A stretch of 64,000 bases of DNA from Alistipes sp. Lineage in GTDB: Bacteria; Bacteroidota; Bacteroidia; Bacteroidales; Rikenellaceae. A program made the position numbers and the translations under genes. Location of the stretch: NCBI GenBank assembly GCA_017474235.1, contig JAFVIB010000011.1, forward strand, positions 1 to 64,000, in the 5' to 3' direction. Below, in pieces: positions 44,776 through 53,895 of the stretch (its first letter is position 1; each line of letters opens with the position of its first letter). The notes beneath the pieces are model-generated. The model searched no databases, was not told the DNA's origin, and saw nothing but the letters and a program-made list of their open reading frames with translations.

Positions 44776-45529
44776 AGAAGCCTTTACCGATAGCGAGGAA
44801 ATCCTCTGCCTTAAGAGCTGCACCACCGATAAGACCACCATCTACATCCTCCTTAGCGAAGATTTCGGTAGCGTTTGATGGCTTGCAAGAACCGCCATAG
44901 AGGATTGGGCACTGAGCAGCTGCTGCGCCGAACTTTGCAGCGAGCACCTCGCGGATATATGCGTGAATCTCCTGTGCCTGCTCTGCGGTTGCAGTCTCGC
45001 CTGTACCGATAGCCCAAACAGGCTCATAAGCGATAACGAGGTTTGCGAACTGCTCCTCTGTAAGGTTATAAACAACCTCCTCAATCTGAGCCTTGCAAAC
45101 TGCAAAGTGGTTACCTGCCTTACGCTCCTCAAGGCTCTCACCTACGCAGTAGATTGGAGTCAGACCGTTTGCATAAGCCTGAGCCATCTTCTTATTGAGA
45201 GTCTCTGAAGTCTCACCATAGTACTGACGACGCTCAGAGTGACCGAGGATAACATACTTACAACCAAGAGCTGCAATCATTGAAGCTGCAACCTCGCCTG
45301 TGTAAGCACCCTTAGCCTCAGTTGCGCAATCCTGTGCGCCTACAGCGATATCAGAGCCCTTAACAGCCTCGATAACCTGTGAGAGGTGTGTAAATGGAGG
45401 GCAAACGATAAAGTTTACGCAATCGCAAACCTCGCCACGACCAGCAACAACATTCTTTGCCAGCTCAACACCCTCTGCAGGCAGAGTATTCATCTTCCAG
45501 TTACCTGCAACAATCTTCTTTCTTGCCAT
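44774..45529 (-). CDS. tpiA: Triosephosphate isomerase
   Basis: This 251-residue protein has all the active-site residues: K12 in NWKMN, H97 in ILGHSERR, and E169 in AYEPVWAIGTG, plus the phosphate-binding GGS and GG loops at the C-terminus. It interconverts dihydroxyacetone phosphate and glyceraldehyde 3-phosphate in glycolysis. Its length is normal. It is flanked on both sides by long inverted repeats, so it is probably a single-gene transcript. Confidence 0.98.
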   Translation of the reverse strand: MARKKIVAGNWKMNTLPAEGVELAKNVVAGRGEVCDCVNFIVCPPFTHLSQVIEAVKGSDIAVGAQDCATEAKGAYTGEVAASMIAALGCKYVILGHSERRQYYGETSETLNKKMAQAYANGLTPIYCVGESLEERKAGNHFAVCKAQIEEVVYNLTEEQFANLVIAYEPVWAIGTGETATAEQAQEIHAYIREVLAAKFGAAAAQCPILYGGSCKPSNATEIFAKEDVDGGLIGGAALKAEDFLAIGKGF

Positions 45530-45585
45530 AATGATTTAATTTTTATTTAAGTTTAACAATAATTTTTATTCCTTTATAAGAGGTG

Positions 45586-45735
45586 GTCTTGAATCTGTTT
45601 ACAAAGCTATTTGACTATGATTTTGTGACTATTTCCTATTAAATTTTGCGGCGCATAGGGAGTCCTATGTAACAAGAAATTTAATAGGAGAGAGTCGTAA
45701 AGCAAGTCAAAGAGCAAAGTAAACAGGTTTAAGAC
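45586..45735 (-). repeat. Long imperfect inverted repeat at the lysS stop codon
   Basis: GTCTTGAATCTG (45586-45597) pairs with CAGGTTTAAGAC (45724-45735), which overlaps the lysS stop. CTGTTTAC pairs with GTAAACAG, TTTGACT with AGTCAAA, CCTATTAAATTT with AAATTTAATAGG, and CATAGG with CCTATG near the centre. The two arms align along nearly their whole length, forming a hairpin of about 150 bases. No gene is visible in 45530-45728. Confidence 0.8.
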
Positions 45736-47456
45736 AAACTCTCAATCCACGCCTTAATTTCTGCTGTTGGCAGACCGAGCTTATTCTTCTTATTGAAGCC
45801 GCAGAGGTCGTTAAAGAGTTTCATACCGCCACTCTTTGCAGTACCTGCGAATGCCTCAAGGGTAATATAACCCATCTTCTGAATAGTCTCTACCCACTCT
45901 GCCGGCACGCCTGCCTCGGTATATACCGCTGCATCATCAGCAACGACCTTCTTCTCCGGACGCATAGTTGGGAAGAAGAGCACATCCTGAATAGAGGTCT
46001 GACCGGTCATGAACATTGTCAGGCGGTCGATACCCATACCCATACCTGAGCAGTTAGGCATACCGTATTCAAGGGCGCGAACAAAGTCCATATCGATAAA
46101 CATAGCCTCATCATCGCCACGCTCAGAGAGACGCATCTGCTCCTGGAAACGCTCAAGCTGGTCAATTGGGTCGTTAAGCTCCGAGTATGCGTTACAGAGC
46201 TCCTTGCCTGCAACGAAGAGCTCGAAACGCTCTGTCAAATCCTCATTATCGCGGTGACGCTTACAGAGTGGCGACATCTCGATAGGATAGTCACAGATAA
46301 ATGTAGGCTGGATAAGGTCGCCCTCGCAATACTGACCAAAGATTGCATCGATAAGCTTACCCTTACCCATTGTATCATCAACCTCAACATTAAGGCGAGC
46401 GCAAGCCTCACGCAACTCTGCCTCGCTCTGACCCGTAATATCGTAACCGGTCTTCTCGCGGATAGCATCGGTCATTGTCAGGCGGCGGAACGGAGCCTTG
46501 AAAGAGATGGTCTTGCCGTCAATCTCGACATCGGTAGTACCATTCACTGCAAGTGCGATACGCTCAAGCATATTCTCTGTAAACTCCATCATCCAGCGGT
46601 AGTCCTTGTAGGCGATATAAATCTCCATACAGGTAAACTCCGGATTATGGGTTCTATCCATACCCTCATTGCGGAAGTTCTTACCAAACTCATAAACACC
46701 GTCAAAGCCACCAACGATAAGACGCTTCAAGTATAGCTCGGTAGCTATTCGCATATAGAAGTCAATATCAAGGGCATTGTGGTGAGTGATAAACGGACGA
46801 GCCGATGCACCACCCGGAATTGGCTGAAGAATAGGTGTCTCAACCTCAAGGCAGCCGTGCTCGTTGAAGTACTCACGCATAGTTGCAATAATCTTTGCTC
46901 GCTTAACAAAGACATCACGCACCTTTGGATTGACAACCAAATCTACATAACGCTGACGATAGCGCACCTCAGGGTCTGTAAGGGCATCAAACTGCTGACC
47001 ATCCTTCTCCTTAACAACAGGCAGCGGACGGATAGACTTTGACAGAACTGTGAACTTGCGACAGTGTACAGAGAGCTCGCCCGTATTTGTACGGAAAGCA
47101 AAACCCTCGACGCCGATAAAGTCACCGATATCGAGCAACTTCTTAAAGACGGTGTTGTAGAGCATCGGATCGCCCTCAGGACATACATCGTCACGACGAA
47201 TATAGACCTGAATACGACCTGTATGGTCCTGCAACTCAAAGAATGATGCGCTACCCATAATGCGGCGGCTCATCATACGACCGGCAATAGTCACACTCTG
47301 AAAGCTCTCCGGAGCAGCATCAAAGCCCTCCGAAATAGATGCAGCTGTAGCGTTTACATCAAAACGCTCTGCCGGATATGGGTTAATACCTGCCTCACGC
47401 AGTGCGGTAAGAGACTTACGACGCAACTGCTCCTGTTCACTAAGATGTTCTATCAT
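45729..47456 (-). CDS. lysS: Lysyl-tRNA synthetase, class II
   Basis: This 575-residue enzyme has an N-terminal OB-fold anticodon-binding domain (about 55-170). The class II catalytic core follows, with motif 2 ([15 protein letters not shown]) and motif 3 ([12 protein letters not shown]). It attaches lysine to tRNA-Lys. Compared with the usual 500 or so residues there is a C-terminal extension of about 70 residues (from [12 protein letters not shown] on), which is common in Bacteroidetes LysS. It has its own promoter, overlapping the end of the PAP2 gene upstream. Confidence 0.97.
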   Translation of the reverse strand: MIEHLSEQEQLRRKSLTALREAGINPYPAERFDVNATAASISEGFDAAPESFQSVTIAGRMMSRRIMGSASFFELQDHTGRIQVYIRRDDVCPEGDPMLYNTVFKKLLDIGDFIGVEGFAFRTNTGELSVHCRKFTVLSKSIRPLPVVKEKDGQQFDALTDPEVRYRQRYVDLVVNPKVRDVFVKRAKIIATMREYFNEHGCLEVETPILQPIPGGASARPFITHHNALDIDFYMRIATELYLKRLIVGGFDGVYEFGKNFRNEGMDRTHNPEFTCMEIYIAYKDYRWMMEFTENMLERIALAVNGTTDVEIDGKTISFKAPFRRLTMTDAIREKTGYDITGQSEAELREACARLNVEVDDTMGKGKLIDAIFGQYCEGDLIQPTFICDYPIEMSPLCKRHRDNEDLTERFELFVAGKELCNAYSELNDPIDQLERFQEQMRLSERGDDEAMFIDMDFVRALEYGMPNCSGMGMGIDRLTMFMTGQTSIQDVLFFPTMRPEKKVVADDAAVYTEAGVPAEWVETIQKMGYITLEAFAGTAKSGGMKLFNDLCGFNKKNKLGLPTAEIKAWIESLS

Positions 47457-47485
47457 AATATCTACATTTGTTTCAAAAAAGCGCG

Positions 47486-47517
47486 CAAATTTAGCTGTTT
47501 TTCAGCAGAATATCAAG
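47486..47517 (-). promoter_or_regulatory. Promoter of lysS
   Basis: On the minus strand CTTG (47517-47514), 20 bases, then TAAATTTG (47493-47486) fit the consensus with one minus-33 mismatch. It overlaps the end of the PAP2 coding sequence and gives a leader of roughly 25 bases. Confidence 0.55.
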
Positions 47518-48078
47518 TTTTCGCCACAAAAGATACATTGCCCAGCCCGAAATAGCTCCGACTGCAAGACCCAAAACTATATCCTGTGGAAAGTGGCAAG
47601 CCAAATAGATGCGCGAATAGCATATCAAAAGCACAATGGCAGAGACTATCCAACTGTATCTCTTACTGCCTATTGCAAGCGCAGAAATAAGTGCCATTGC
47701 TGCCGCTGTTGCAGCGTGTGCCGACACTGTTCCATAAGGACCGTGGTGCAGGGAGACAACATGCGCTAAATCTCTGATTTTCACATCAAACATCGGACGA
47801 TTACGCACCGGAAAGTCTGCCCACACATCTTTCAGCAGACCCGTATGTTTAAATATTCCACAGAGCATATCTGAGATACCCATTGCCAACGCCAAGCAGA
47901 CCACAAAGAGCAACAGACTCTTCCAGCCGTACTTTCGCTGCACCGCCCACGCGATAAAGAGGTAGAGCGGAATCCACATCAGCGTACCCGACACAGCACT
48001 CATTATCCAATCCATCACAGCCCCACCGTCAAAGTTGAGCCATAAGAACAGTCGTTCATCAAAGGTAAAATCTCCCAT
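47491..48078 (-). CDS. PAP2-family membrane phosphatase
   Basis: This 195-residue integral membrane protein has five or six hydrophobic helices. It carries the three phosphatidic-acid-phosphatase signatures: the K-x6-RP type motif near [14 protein letters not shown], a VSAH version of the usual PSGH, and [12 protein letters not shown] with the S-R-x5-H-x3-D pattern. Members remove phosphate from lipids such as undecaprenyl pyrophosphate or lipid A. Which lipid is used here cannot be told from sequence. It is the last gene of the three-gene Zn-peptidase, alkaline phosphatase and PAP2 operon. Confidence 0.85.
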   Translation of the reverse strand: MGDFTFDERLFLWLNFDGGAVMDWIMSAVSGTLMWIPLYLFIAWAVQRKYGWKSLLLFVVCLALAMGISDMLCGIFKHTGLLKDVWADFPVRNRPMFDVKIRDLAHVVSLHHGPYGTVSAHAATAAAMALISALAIGSKRYSWIVSAIVLLICYSRIYLACHFPQDIVLGLAVGAISGWAMYLLWRKLDILLKNS

Positions 48079-48087
48079 AGTTCCTCG

Positions 48088-49479
48088 TTAATTTTCAAGT
48101 GTTGTACCCATAGCCTCTGCTATCGCCTTTGGCACATCTGTATTATCGTAACAGTCGCCAAAGTACTTAAGACCTGCACCCTTGACATAGAGCGGCACCT
48201 GCATACCTGTATGGTCAAGGCTTACCCACTTGATTTTTGCCCGTTTATTAAGCACCTCGATAGCCACTGATGCAAGTTTCTCGTTGTGGTTATAGAGGCT
48301 GACAACCTCGGTGGCTGTATTTACAAAATCATTCTCAAAGCACTCCTTAATCAGTTTCTCATCCTCTGCCTCCAGCTCTACCTCACTCCACAGACCCAGC
48401 TCCACTTTCAGCAACTCGACCATACTCTGCCAAGAGGTATCACCGCGATCACGCATCGCTCTCATCTTAGCTGTCAGCGCAACCATAGAGCAACGCTGAT
48501 ATGCCAAAAGCTCCGGATACATAAAATAGTCCTTATATCCGAGGCTCAAGCCACTTGTCTCGTGGTCTGCCGTAACAATAATAAGGGTCTGCTTCGGATG
48601 CTTTGCATAGAAGTCGAGGGCAAGCTGCACAGACTCAGAGAGATGATTAACCTCCTCAAAAGTGGTCACAGCGTCGTTATCGTGAGCGCAGTAGTCTATA
48701 TGACCCGCCTCAACCATAAGGAAAAATCCATTTTTATCCGATTCACGCTCAAGGTACTCTATCGCAGCGGCTGTGTAATCGACAATAGTAGGGTCTGTCT
48801 CCTCACAATCAACGGCATATTTGAGTGCCTGCTCATCAAGAGTCGGCGAGAGCAGCATCACACGCTTATTCTCGACCTTTGCCGCACTCTGAGGATCTTG
48901 AACAACCTCAATACCCACCTCTCTTGCTACATCGGCAAGCTCTGCGGGAGTCTTTCCACTGCGCTTATGGAGAATAGTCGAGCCGGCTGCAAAATCGACA
49001 TCAGATGCTATAAGTTGCTCAAAGAGTGACAAGTAGTTGCTACGAGATTTATCGTGAGCAAAAAAGGCACTCGGTGTGGCGTGATTAACACCGACATTTG
49101 TCGCAACGCCAACCTTCATACCACGCTCGGCTGCAAGCTCGGCAATGGTCTTTGCGCTGTTTAGATTCTCATCCACACCCATATAGCCATTCACAGTCTT
49201 TACGCCCGAAGCAAGAGCCGTACCGGCTGCCGAAGAGTCGGTAACGAGCGATGAAGAGGAGTGGTTTGTAATGTAAGTACGCAACGGGAAGGTACTAAAA
49301 CTCATACGCCCCTGATTCGGCATCTGAGGATGCACTGCGGCATTATAGAGTTCTGTGCCGTATATATGGTTGATACCCAAACCGTCACCAATAAAGTAGA
49401 ATACATACTTTGCTCGCTGTGCAGTAGTAATGCCGACAACAAGCAGTAGCAGGGTTAGTGTTGTTATTAGTCTCTTCAT
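48088..49479 (-). CDS. Alkaline phosphatase
   Basis: This 463-residue protein has a signal peptide (1-20, ending TTAQ), so it acts in the periplasm or outside. The fold is the PhoA type: metal ligand D32 in GDGLG, the phosphorylated serine S82 in VTDSSAAGTALASG, and later metal ligands in EAGHIDYCAHDND and TADHETSG. It releases phosphate from monoesters. No Pho box is recognisable. It starts 4 bases after the Zn-peptidase gene and ends 9 bases before the PAP2 gene, so the operon carries two phosphatases acting outside the cytoplasm. Confidence 0.9.
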   Translation of the reverse strand: MKRLITTLTLLLLVVGITTAQRAKYVFYFIGDGLGINHIYGTELYNAAVHPQMPNQGRMSFSTFPLRTYITNHSSSSLVTDSSAAGTALASGVKTVNGYMGVDENLNSAKTIAELAAERGMKVGVATNVGVNHATPSAFFAHDKSRSNYLSLFEQLIASDVDFAAGSTILHKRSGKTPAELADVAREVGIEVVQDPQSAAKVENKRVMLLSPTLDEQALKYAVDCEETDPTIVDYTAAAIEYLERESDKNGFFLMVEAGHIDYCAHDNDAVTTFEEVNHLSESVQLALDFYAKHPKQTLIIVTADHETSGLSLGYKDYFMYPELLAYQRCSMVALTAKMRAMRDRGDTSWQSMVELLKVELGLWSEVELEAEDEKLIKECFENDFVNTATEVVSLYNHNEKLASVAIEVLNKRAKIKWVSLDHTGMQVPLYVKGAGLKYFGDCYDNTDVPKAIAEAMGTTLEN

Positions 49480-49483
49480 ATCT

Positions 49484-50230
49484 TTAATCTCTTCTATTGT
49501 TTATCAGCGCAATGTAATATAACAATGAAGCTATTGCCGAGAGTGCCGCAACAAGATATGTACGGGCAGCCCAACGCAGGGATGTCTTTGCTCCATCCAT
49601 CTCCTCTGCACGAAGGGTTCTGCTACTCTCCAACCAAGCCAAAGCCCTATCAGAGGCGTTATACTCCACAGGCAGAGTTACTATCGAGAAGAGGGCTGAC
49701 ATAGCAATCATACCCACGCCAATCCAGCAGACAAGTGCGCTACCCGACGAGCTCATCATAATAAGTCCTATAACGATAACCCACTGAGCCATTCTTGACG
49801 AGAAGCTGACAATCGGCACAAGTGACGAGCGCAACTGCAAAGGCGCATAACCCTCGGCGTGCTGTATGGCGTGACCGCACTCGTGGCAAGCTACTGCCGC
49901 AGCGGCGATAGAGCGACTCGAATAGACCGACTTCGAGAGATTTACCGTAAGCGTTGCAGGGTTATAGTGGTCGGTAAGCTCTCCATCGACCTGCGTAATA
50001 CGGACATTGTGGATATTGTGGTCACGCAACATCTTAGCGGCAATCTCCGCGCCTGTCATACCGTTGCTTATCCACACATTGGAATACTTATTGAACACTG
50101 AGCGCAGGCGCATCTGCACAATCATTCCCACAACGGCAATGATAATGATAAGGAAGAATGCCTCCGATGTTGTAAGATTGGTAATAAATGACGATGAACC
50201 GTCGTAATAACTTTGAAGTAATGCAAACAT
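49484..50230 (-). CDS. Membrane zinc metallopeptidase (YugP-like)
   Basis: I start at ATG 50230 (248 residues); two codons upstream a TTG would give a longer frame. The protein has an N-terminal transmembrane helix (about 24-40), then a cytoplasmic or periplasmic part with the zinc site HECGH (116-120). Two or three C-terminal membrane helices follow. This matches the neutral zinc metallopeptidase family that includes Bacillus YugP (Zn_peptidase_2). Substrates are unknown. The N-V-x-I and NLSKSVYSSRS stretches ahead of the HExxH are typical of the family. It is the first gene of the operon. Confidence 0.85.
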   Translation of the reverse strand: MFALLQSYYDGSSSFITNLTTSEAFFLIIIIAVVGMIVQMRLRSVFNKYSNVWISNGMTGAEIAAKMLRDHNIHNVRITQVDGELTDHYNPATLTVNLSKSVYSSRSIAAAAVACHECGHAIQHAEGYAPLQLRSSLVPIVSFSSRMAQWVIVIGLIMMSSSGSALVCWIGVGMIAMSALFSIVTLPVEYNASDRALAWLESSRTLRAEEMDGAKTSLRWAARTYLVAALSAIASLLYYIALINNRRD

Positions 50231-50259
50231 AATCAAACCTAATTTTTAACAGAGAACGG

Positions 50260-50267
50260 CAAAAATA
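50260..50267 (-). promoter_or_regulatory. Minus-7 box of the Zn-peptidase operon
   Basis: TATTTTTG on the minus strand, about 29 bases before the ATG, matches TAnnTTTG. No TTTG is found 19-21 bases upstream. Confidence 0.4.
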
Positions 50268-50383
50268 TACTTTTAGTATCACTCGCCCCCTCTCAAAAGT
50301 TCCTCTTTTAAGATGATTTTCTCGCAAAGAGCAGAAAATTATCTATAAAATTAAAAAACCGAGCAAAGATAAGAAATTTTGTG

Positions 50384-50391
50384 TAATTTTG
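50384..50391 (+). promoter_or_regulatory. Minus-7 box of the deaminase operon
   Basis: TAATTTTG ends only 4 bases before the ATG at 50396, so the transcript should start at or near the start codon. There is no TTTG at the usual minus-33 spacing. Confidence 0.5.
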
Positions 50392-50395
50392 TACT

Positions 50396-50884
50396 ATGAA
50401 CAGAGTGAAATTTACTTCGGAAGATGAAAAGTTTATGCAGCAGGCTATTGATTTATCAATAGAGAGTGTTGCAAACGGCGGTGGACCATTCGGTGCAGTG
50501 ATTGTTCGCAATGGCGAGGTCATAGCCACAGGAACAAACCGCGTAACAGCCACTTGCGACCCTACTGCGCACGCAGAGGTGAGTGCCATTCGTGCCGCCT
50601 GTGCAAAGTTAAAAGAGTTTAAGCTCTCAGGATGCACAATATACTCCTCCTGTGAGCCGTGCCCGATGTGTCTGAGCGCACTCTATTGGGCTGGTGTGGA
50701 GCGTATATTTTATGGCAACACCAAGAGCGATGCAAAGGCTATTAACTTTGACGACTCTTTCATCTACGACCAGATAGCTCTCGACTATTCAAAACGCTCT
50801 ATACCGTGCATTAACATTATGCGTGACAAGGCTTTAGAGGGTTTTAGAGCGTGGAGCGAGAAAGAGGATAAAGTATTGTATTAA
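50396..50884 (+). CDS. Nucleoside/guanine deaminase
   Basis: This 162-residue cytidine-deaminase-fold protein has the zinc and catalytic motifs HAE (59-61, with E61 as proton shuttle) and PCPMC (88-92, Cys89 and Cys92). The N-terminal GGGPFGAVIVRNGE and the C-terminal RDKALEGFRAWSEKEDK are typical of guanine deaminase (GuaD type), not the tRNA adenosine deaminase TadA. It would convert guanine to xanthine in the cytoplasm. It leads an operon whose later genes are functionally unrelated. Confidence 0.85.
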   Translation: MNRVKFTSEDEKFMQQAIDLSIESVANGGGPFGAVIVRNGEVIATGTNRVTATCDPTAHAEVSAIRAACAKLKEFKLSGCTIYSSCEPCPMCLSALYWAGVERIFYGNTKSDAKAINFDDSFIYDQIALDYSKRSIPCINIMRDKALEGFRAWSEKEDKVLY

Positions 50885-50890
50885 AGAGCG

Positions 50891-52123
50891 ATGAACCTAC
50901 CACTACACATAGCGCGTCGTACTGCAAAGAGTGCCACCTCTACACAGAGTACTATGGTCCGTATTGCAACCATTGCCGTTGCAGTGAGTATTACCGTTAT
51001 GTTGGTAACGATGGCTGTTGTCGAGGGTTTCCGTAAGCAGATTTATGCCACTATATCCGATATGTCGGCAGACATTACCGTTACCGACCTCTCGACAATC
51101 TACGGCACGCAGTCAAAGCCGATAAAGTACAACTATTCGTTAGACAGCATCTTTCTTGCAACCGAGGGTATATCTACTATCGACTGCTACGCTATGCGAG
51201 GTTGTATTGTCCGTTCACAGAGCGATGCTGCTGGTATTGTTATCAAGGGTGTTGAGGCTATCGAGCCGACAAGTATTACAGCCAAGTCTGTTATAGAGGG
51301 CTCACTACCAACCTTCGGCAAGCAGCGAAAAAGGGAGTTGCTACTACCGAAGCAGACCGCCGAGCAGTTGGGCGTAACAATCGGCGAGAGGGTTGAGGTA
51401 CTGACTGTCGAGGGCGACAAACTACCTCATAGAGAGGTATTTAAGGTTTGTGGCATATACAGTACCGTTGGCGATTTGCCTACCGTTATTGCATTGGCAG
51501 ATATTCGCAATGTGCAGAAGATAAACGGCTGGCAAAGTGACACCTACTCGGGCTTTGAGATAGAGACAGCAGAGGGCTATGATGCCGAGGCGATTACAGA
51601 GAGCCTTAACTGGAATATCTTTGAGAACTACAACGGCTTGGAGAGTATATCTGCCATATCTGCCAAAGAGTTGTATGCGCATATCTTTGCGTGGCTCGAG
51701 ACCCACAACATCAACGCAACGGTAATTATCGTGATAATGTTTATTGTCGCGCTCTTCAATATGGTCACAGCCCTGCTTATACTGCTCTTTGAGCGAACCC
51801 GAATGGTCGGTATCCTCAAGAGTTTAGGTATGAATAACAACACGGTACGCCAAATTTTCCTCTACCAAGCAGCACGAATTGTCGGTATAGGAATGGCTGT
51901 CGGCAATGTTTTGGCAGCGGTGCTGATTTTGGTGCAAAAATATACAGGGGTAGTAAAATTGGATGCTACTGCATACTATGTGTCGGAAGTTCCCGTTTCT
52001 ATAGGTATAGTGGATATTTTGGCAATAAACACTATCTTTGCAGCAGCAATACTGCTTCTGCTCTTTGTTGCCACAGCCATTGTTTCGCGCATAGAGCCGT
52101 CAGAGGCGGTTAAATATGAGTAA
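50891..52123 (+). CDS. FtsX/LolE-like ABC transporter permease
   Basis: This 410-residue protein has the MacB/LolE layout: one N-terminal transmembrane helix (about 23-46), a large periplasmic domain (about 47-270), and three C-terminal helices (about 273-302, 318-345 and 368-402). The segment LLFERTRMVGILKSLGMNN is the coupling-helix motif of this family. In Bacteroidetes such single permeases are thought to extract lipoproteins for transport to the outer membrane; the ATPase partner is not in this window. It starts 6 bases after the deaminase gene and overlaps menG by 8 bases. Confidence 0.85.
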   Translation: MNLPLHIARRTAKSATSTQSTMVRIATIAVAVSITVMLVTMAVVEGFRKQIYATISDMSADITVTDLSTIYGTQSKPIKYNYSLDSIFLATEGISTIDCYAMRGCIVRSQSDAAGIVIKGVEAIEPTSITAKSVIEGSLPTFGKQRKRELLLPKQTAEQLGVTIGERVEVLTVEGDKLPHREVFKVCGIYSTVGDLPTVIALADIRNVQKINGWQSDTYSGFEIETAEGYDAEAITESLNWNIFENYNGLESISAISAKELYAHIFAWLETHNINATVIIVIMFIVALFNMVTALLILLFERTRMVGILKSLGMNNNTVRQIFLYQAARIVGIGMAVGNVLAAVLILVQKYTGVVKLDATAYYVSEVPVSIGIVDILAINTIFAAAILLLLFVATAIVSRIEPSEAVKYE

Positions 52124-52841
52124 AGGTATGAGTAGCAATATAAAACCACAAACAGAAGAGGTCAAGCAGATGTTTGATGACATCGCGCCGACATACGACC
52201 GATTGAACCATATTCTCTCACTCTCGATAGATAAGATATGGAGAAGAAGAGTTGTGCGCGCAGTGCGTCGTTTAGGGGCAAAGCAGATTTTAGACATCGC
52301 AACAGGTACGGGCGATTTGGCGATAGCTATGGCTCGAAAGATTAAGGATGCGACTATCTGCGGAGCCGACCTCTCGCCCGAGATGTTGGCAGTAGCCAAA
52401 GCAAAGGTCGCAAAGGCAAATTTGGCGGAGCGAATATCACTAATGGAGGGTAATGCCGAGCATCTTCCGCTTGCAGATACGAGTGTCGATGCGGTAACTA
52501 TCGCCTTTGGTATCCGCAACTTTGAGAATAAGGAGAACTGCCTTAGGGAGTTACGAAGAATTATCCGCGCAGATGGTCATTTGGTGATTCTCGAGTTCTC
52601 AAATCCTAAGAGCCGTCTTATCGGCTGGTGCTACCGTCTATACTCACACAATATTCTGCCGTGGATTGGCGGTCTTATATCGAGCAACCGCTCGGCATAC
52701 GAGTATCTGCCGGCATCGGTAGATAGTTTTCCAAATCCGGACAAGTTCTCGCAGATGATTGAGAGTGCCGGCTTTAAGATGGTCAAGCGTCGCAGTCAGA
52801 GCTTCGGCATTGCGCAAATATATATTGCACAGAGAGTATGA
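52116..52841 (+). CDS. menG: Demethylmenaquinone methyltransferase
   Basis: This 241-residue protein carries the UbiE/MenG signatures VKQMFDDIAPTYDRLNHILS (17-36), the SAM-binding DIATGTGDLA (60-69) and AFGIRNFENKENCLRELRR. It performs the last methylation of menaquinone, the quinone of Bacteroidales respiration. The start overlaps the end of the permease gene (ATGAGTAA), and the end overlaps the next gene by 4 bases (ATGA), showing translational coupling. Confidence 0.95.
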   Translation: MSKGMSSNIKPQTEEVKQMFDDIAPTYDRLNHILSLSIDKIWRRRVVRAVRRLGAKQILDIATGTGDLAIAMARKIKDATICGADLSPEMLAVAKAKVAKANLAERISLMEGNAEHLPLADTSVDAVTIAFGIRNFENKENCLRELRRIIRADGHLVILEFSNPKSRLIGWCYRLYSHNILPWIGGLISSNRSAYEYLPASVDSFPNPDKFSQMIESAGFKMVKRRSQSFGIAQIYIAQRV

Positions 52842-53332
52842 GAGGTCTTCTAAAGATAATAGTTACACTGTTTGCACTGTTGGCTCTATGCAGTTGTTCG
52901 GACCAGAAGCGCATAGAGCGTCTGCAAAAGAAGATTGCAGTAGAGGCTGTAGAGAATATATCTGGCTCACTCTCAGGTGGTTGGGTCGTCTCGCTGCGTA
53001 TTCGCAACAACACCGGTTATGCGCCGACAATCAGCGCAGCCGATGCAGACATCTACTGCGACAACACGCATACTGTTCACGCCGAGCTTACTTCAAATAT
53101 AACTATTCCGAAAAAGCAGGTTTCAATCGTAGATATACCGCTCAAAATAAAGATAGGCAACCCTCTGAAAGCTCTCTCGCTGCTTCTCAGGCTGAAAGAT
53201 AAGAGATTTGACGGCACGGAGATTAGCTTTAATGCCGACTTTGAGGTTATGGGTGTCAAACGCACTATCGGCACCGAGAGAATTGCCACCACAACACTAT
53301 TTGAAAAATTAGGATATACAACCGAACTATGA
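52838..53332 (+). CDS. LEA-like lipoprotein, 164 residues
   Basis: The lipoprotein signal ends LLALCSC, leaving a mature domain of about 145 residues. Alternating beta segments (WVVSLRIRNNTGYAPTISAADADIY, read here in parts, and VSIVDIPLKIKIGNPL) resemble late-embryogenesis-abundant type 2 domains found in envelope proteins. It is probably periplasmic or on the outer membrane. It overlaps menG and the SPOR gene by 4 bases each. The function is unknown; linkage to a lipoprotein-type permease suggests an envelope role. Confidence 0.6.
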   Translation: MRGLLKIIVTLFALLALCSCSDQKRIERLQKKIAVEAVENISGSLSGGWVVSLRIRNNTGYAPTISAADADIYCDNTHTVHAELTSNITIPKKQVSIVDIPLKIKIGNPLKALSLLLRLKDKRFDGTEISFNADFEVMGVKRTIGTERIATTTLFEKLGYTTEL

Positions 53333-53790
53333 AGAAGATAATCACAGCAGCAGCCGTTCTGCTCTTTTTTGCAGCCTCTGCACAAAACCTAACCACCTTT
53401 AAGAGCCGCCTTGGTGCGCCTGTGCAGATAGACTCTCTGACAACTGTTCGCTCGACCGTGCAGGTTACCGAGCATGGTGACGCAGCGCAAATAATAACCC
53501 GCGCAGCCTCTACAGTCCGTCCGCAGAGTGTCAATGGTTACCGCATAATGCTATTTATGAGCAACTCTCAGAGTGCCCGCACAGATGCCTTTGCAGCCTG
53601 CGATTCACTTGCAGTGCGTATGCCAAGTCTGCCGACCTATGTGACCTACGACAATCCGTACTTCAAAGTCACAGCCGGAAATTGCACCTCGCAAGAGGAG
53701 GCTCTGATTTTGTTGGAGCGCATAAAGCCAACCTTCCCAAAGGCATTTATTATGCGCGAAAACATTCCGTTAGAGGAGCTAACCCGATAA
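53329..53790 (+). CDS. Exported SPOR-like protein
   Basis: This 153-residue protein has a signal peptide (1-18, ending AASAQ). Its C-terminal domain (about 68-145, from NGYRIMLFMSNSQSA to FPKAFIMREN) matches the length and pattern of SPOR domains, which bind denuded peptidoglycan at division sites. Residues 20-65 are a linker of unknown role. It is the last gene of the five-gene operon; each of the last three starts overlaps the preceding gene. Confidence 0.7.
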   Translation: MKKIITAAAVLLFFAASAQNLTTFKSRLGAPVQIDSLTTVRSTVQVTEHGDAAQIITRAASTVRPQSVNGYRIMLFMSNSQSARTDAFAACDSLAVRMPSLPTYVTYDNPYFKVTAGNCTSQEEALILLERIKPTFPKAFIMRENIPLEELTR

Positions 53791-53825
53791 AATTGTATAT
53801 ACTGCACAAATTTCTCTCTCAAATA

Positions 53826-53857
53826 TTTGTTTGTGCGATAATAAATATTTAACTTTG
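53826..53857 (+). promoter_or_regulatory. Promoter of the cysteine-rich lipoprotein gene
   Basis: TTTG (53826-53829), 20 bases, then TAACTTTG (53850-53857) is a perfect promoter. The leader to the ATG at 53896 is about 30-35 bases. The gene thus has its own transcript. Confidence 0.8.
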
Positions 53858-53895
53858 TGTGACAATTATTGTTTAACCGTTAATTTTTTAAGATT

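Noticed and set aside
44504-45735. The long inverted repeats as insertion-sequence or MITE copies
   Set aside because: The elements share size and architecture but not sequence, have no target-site duplication that I can see, and encode nothing.
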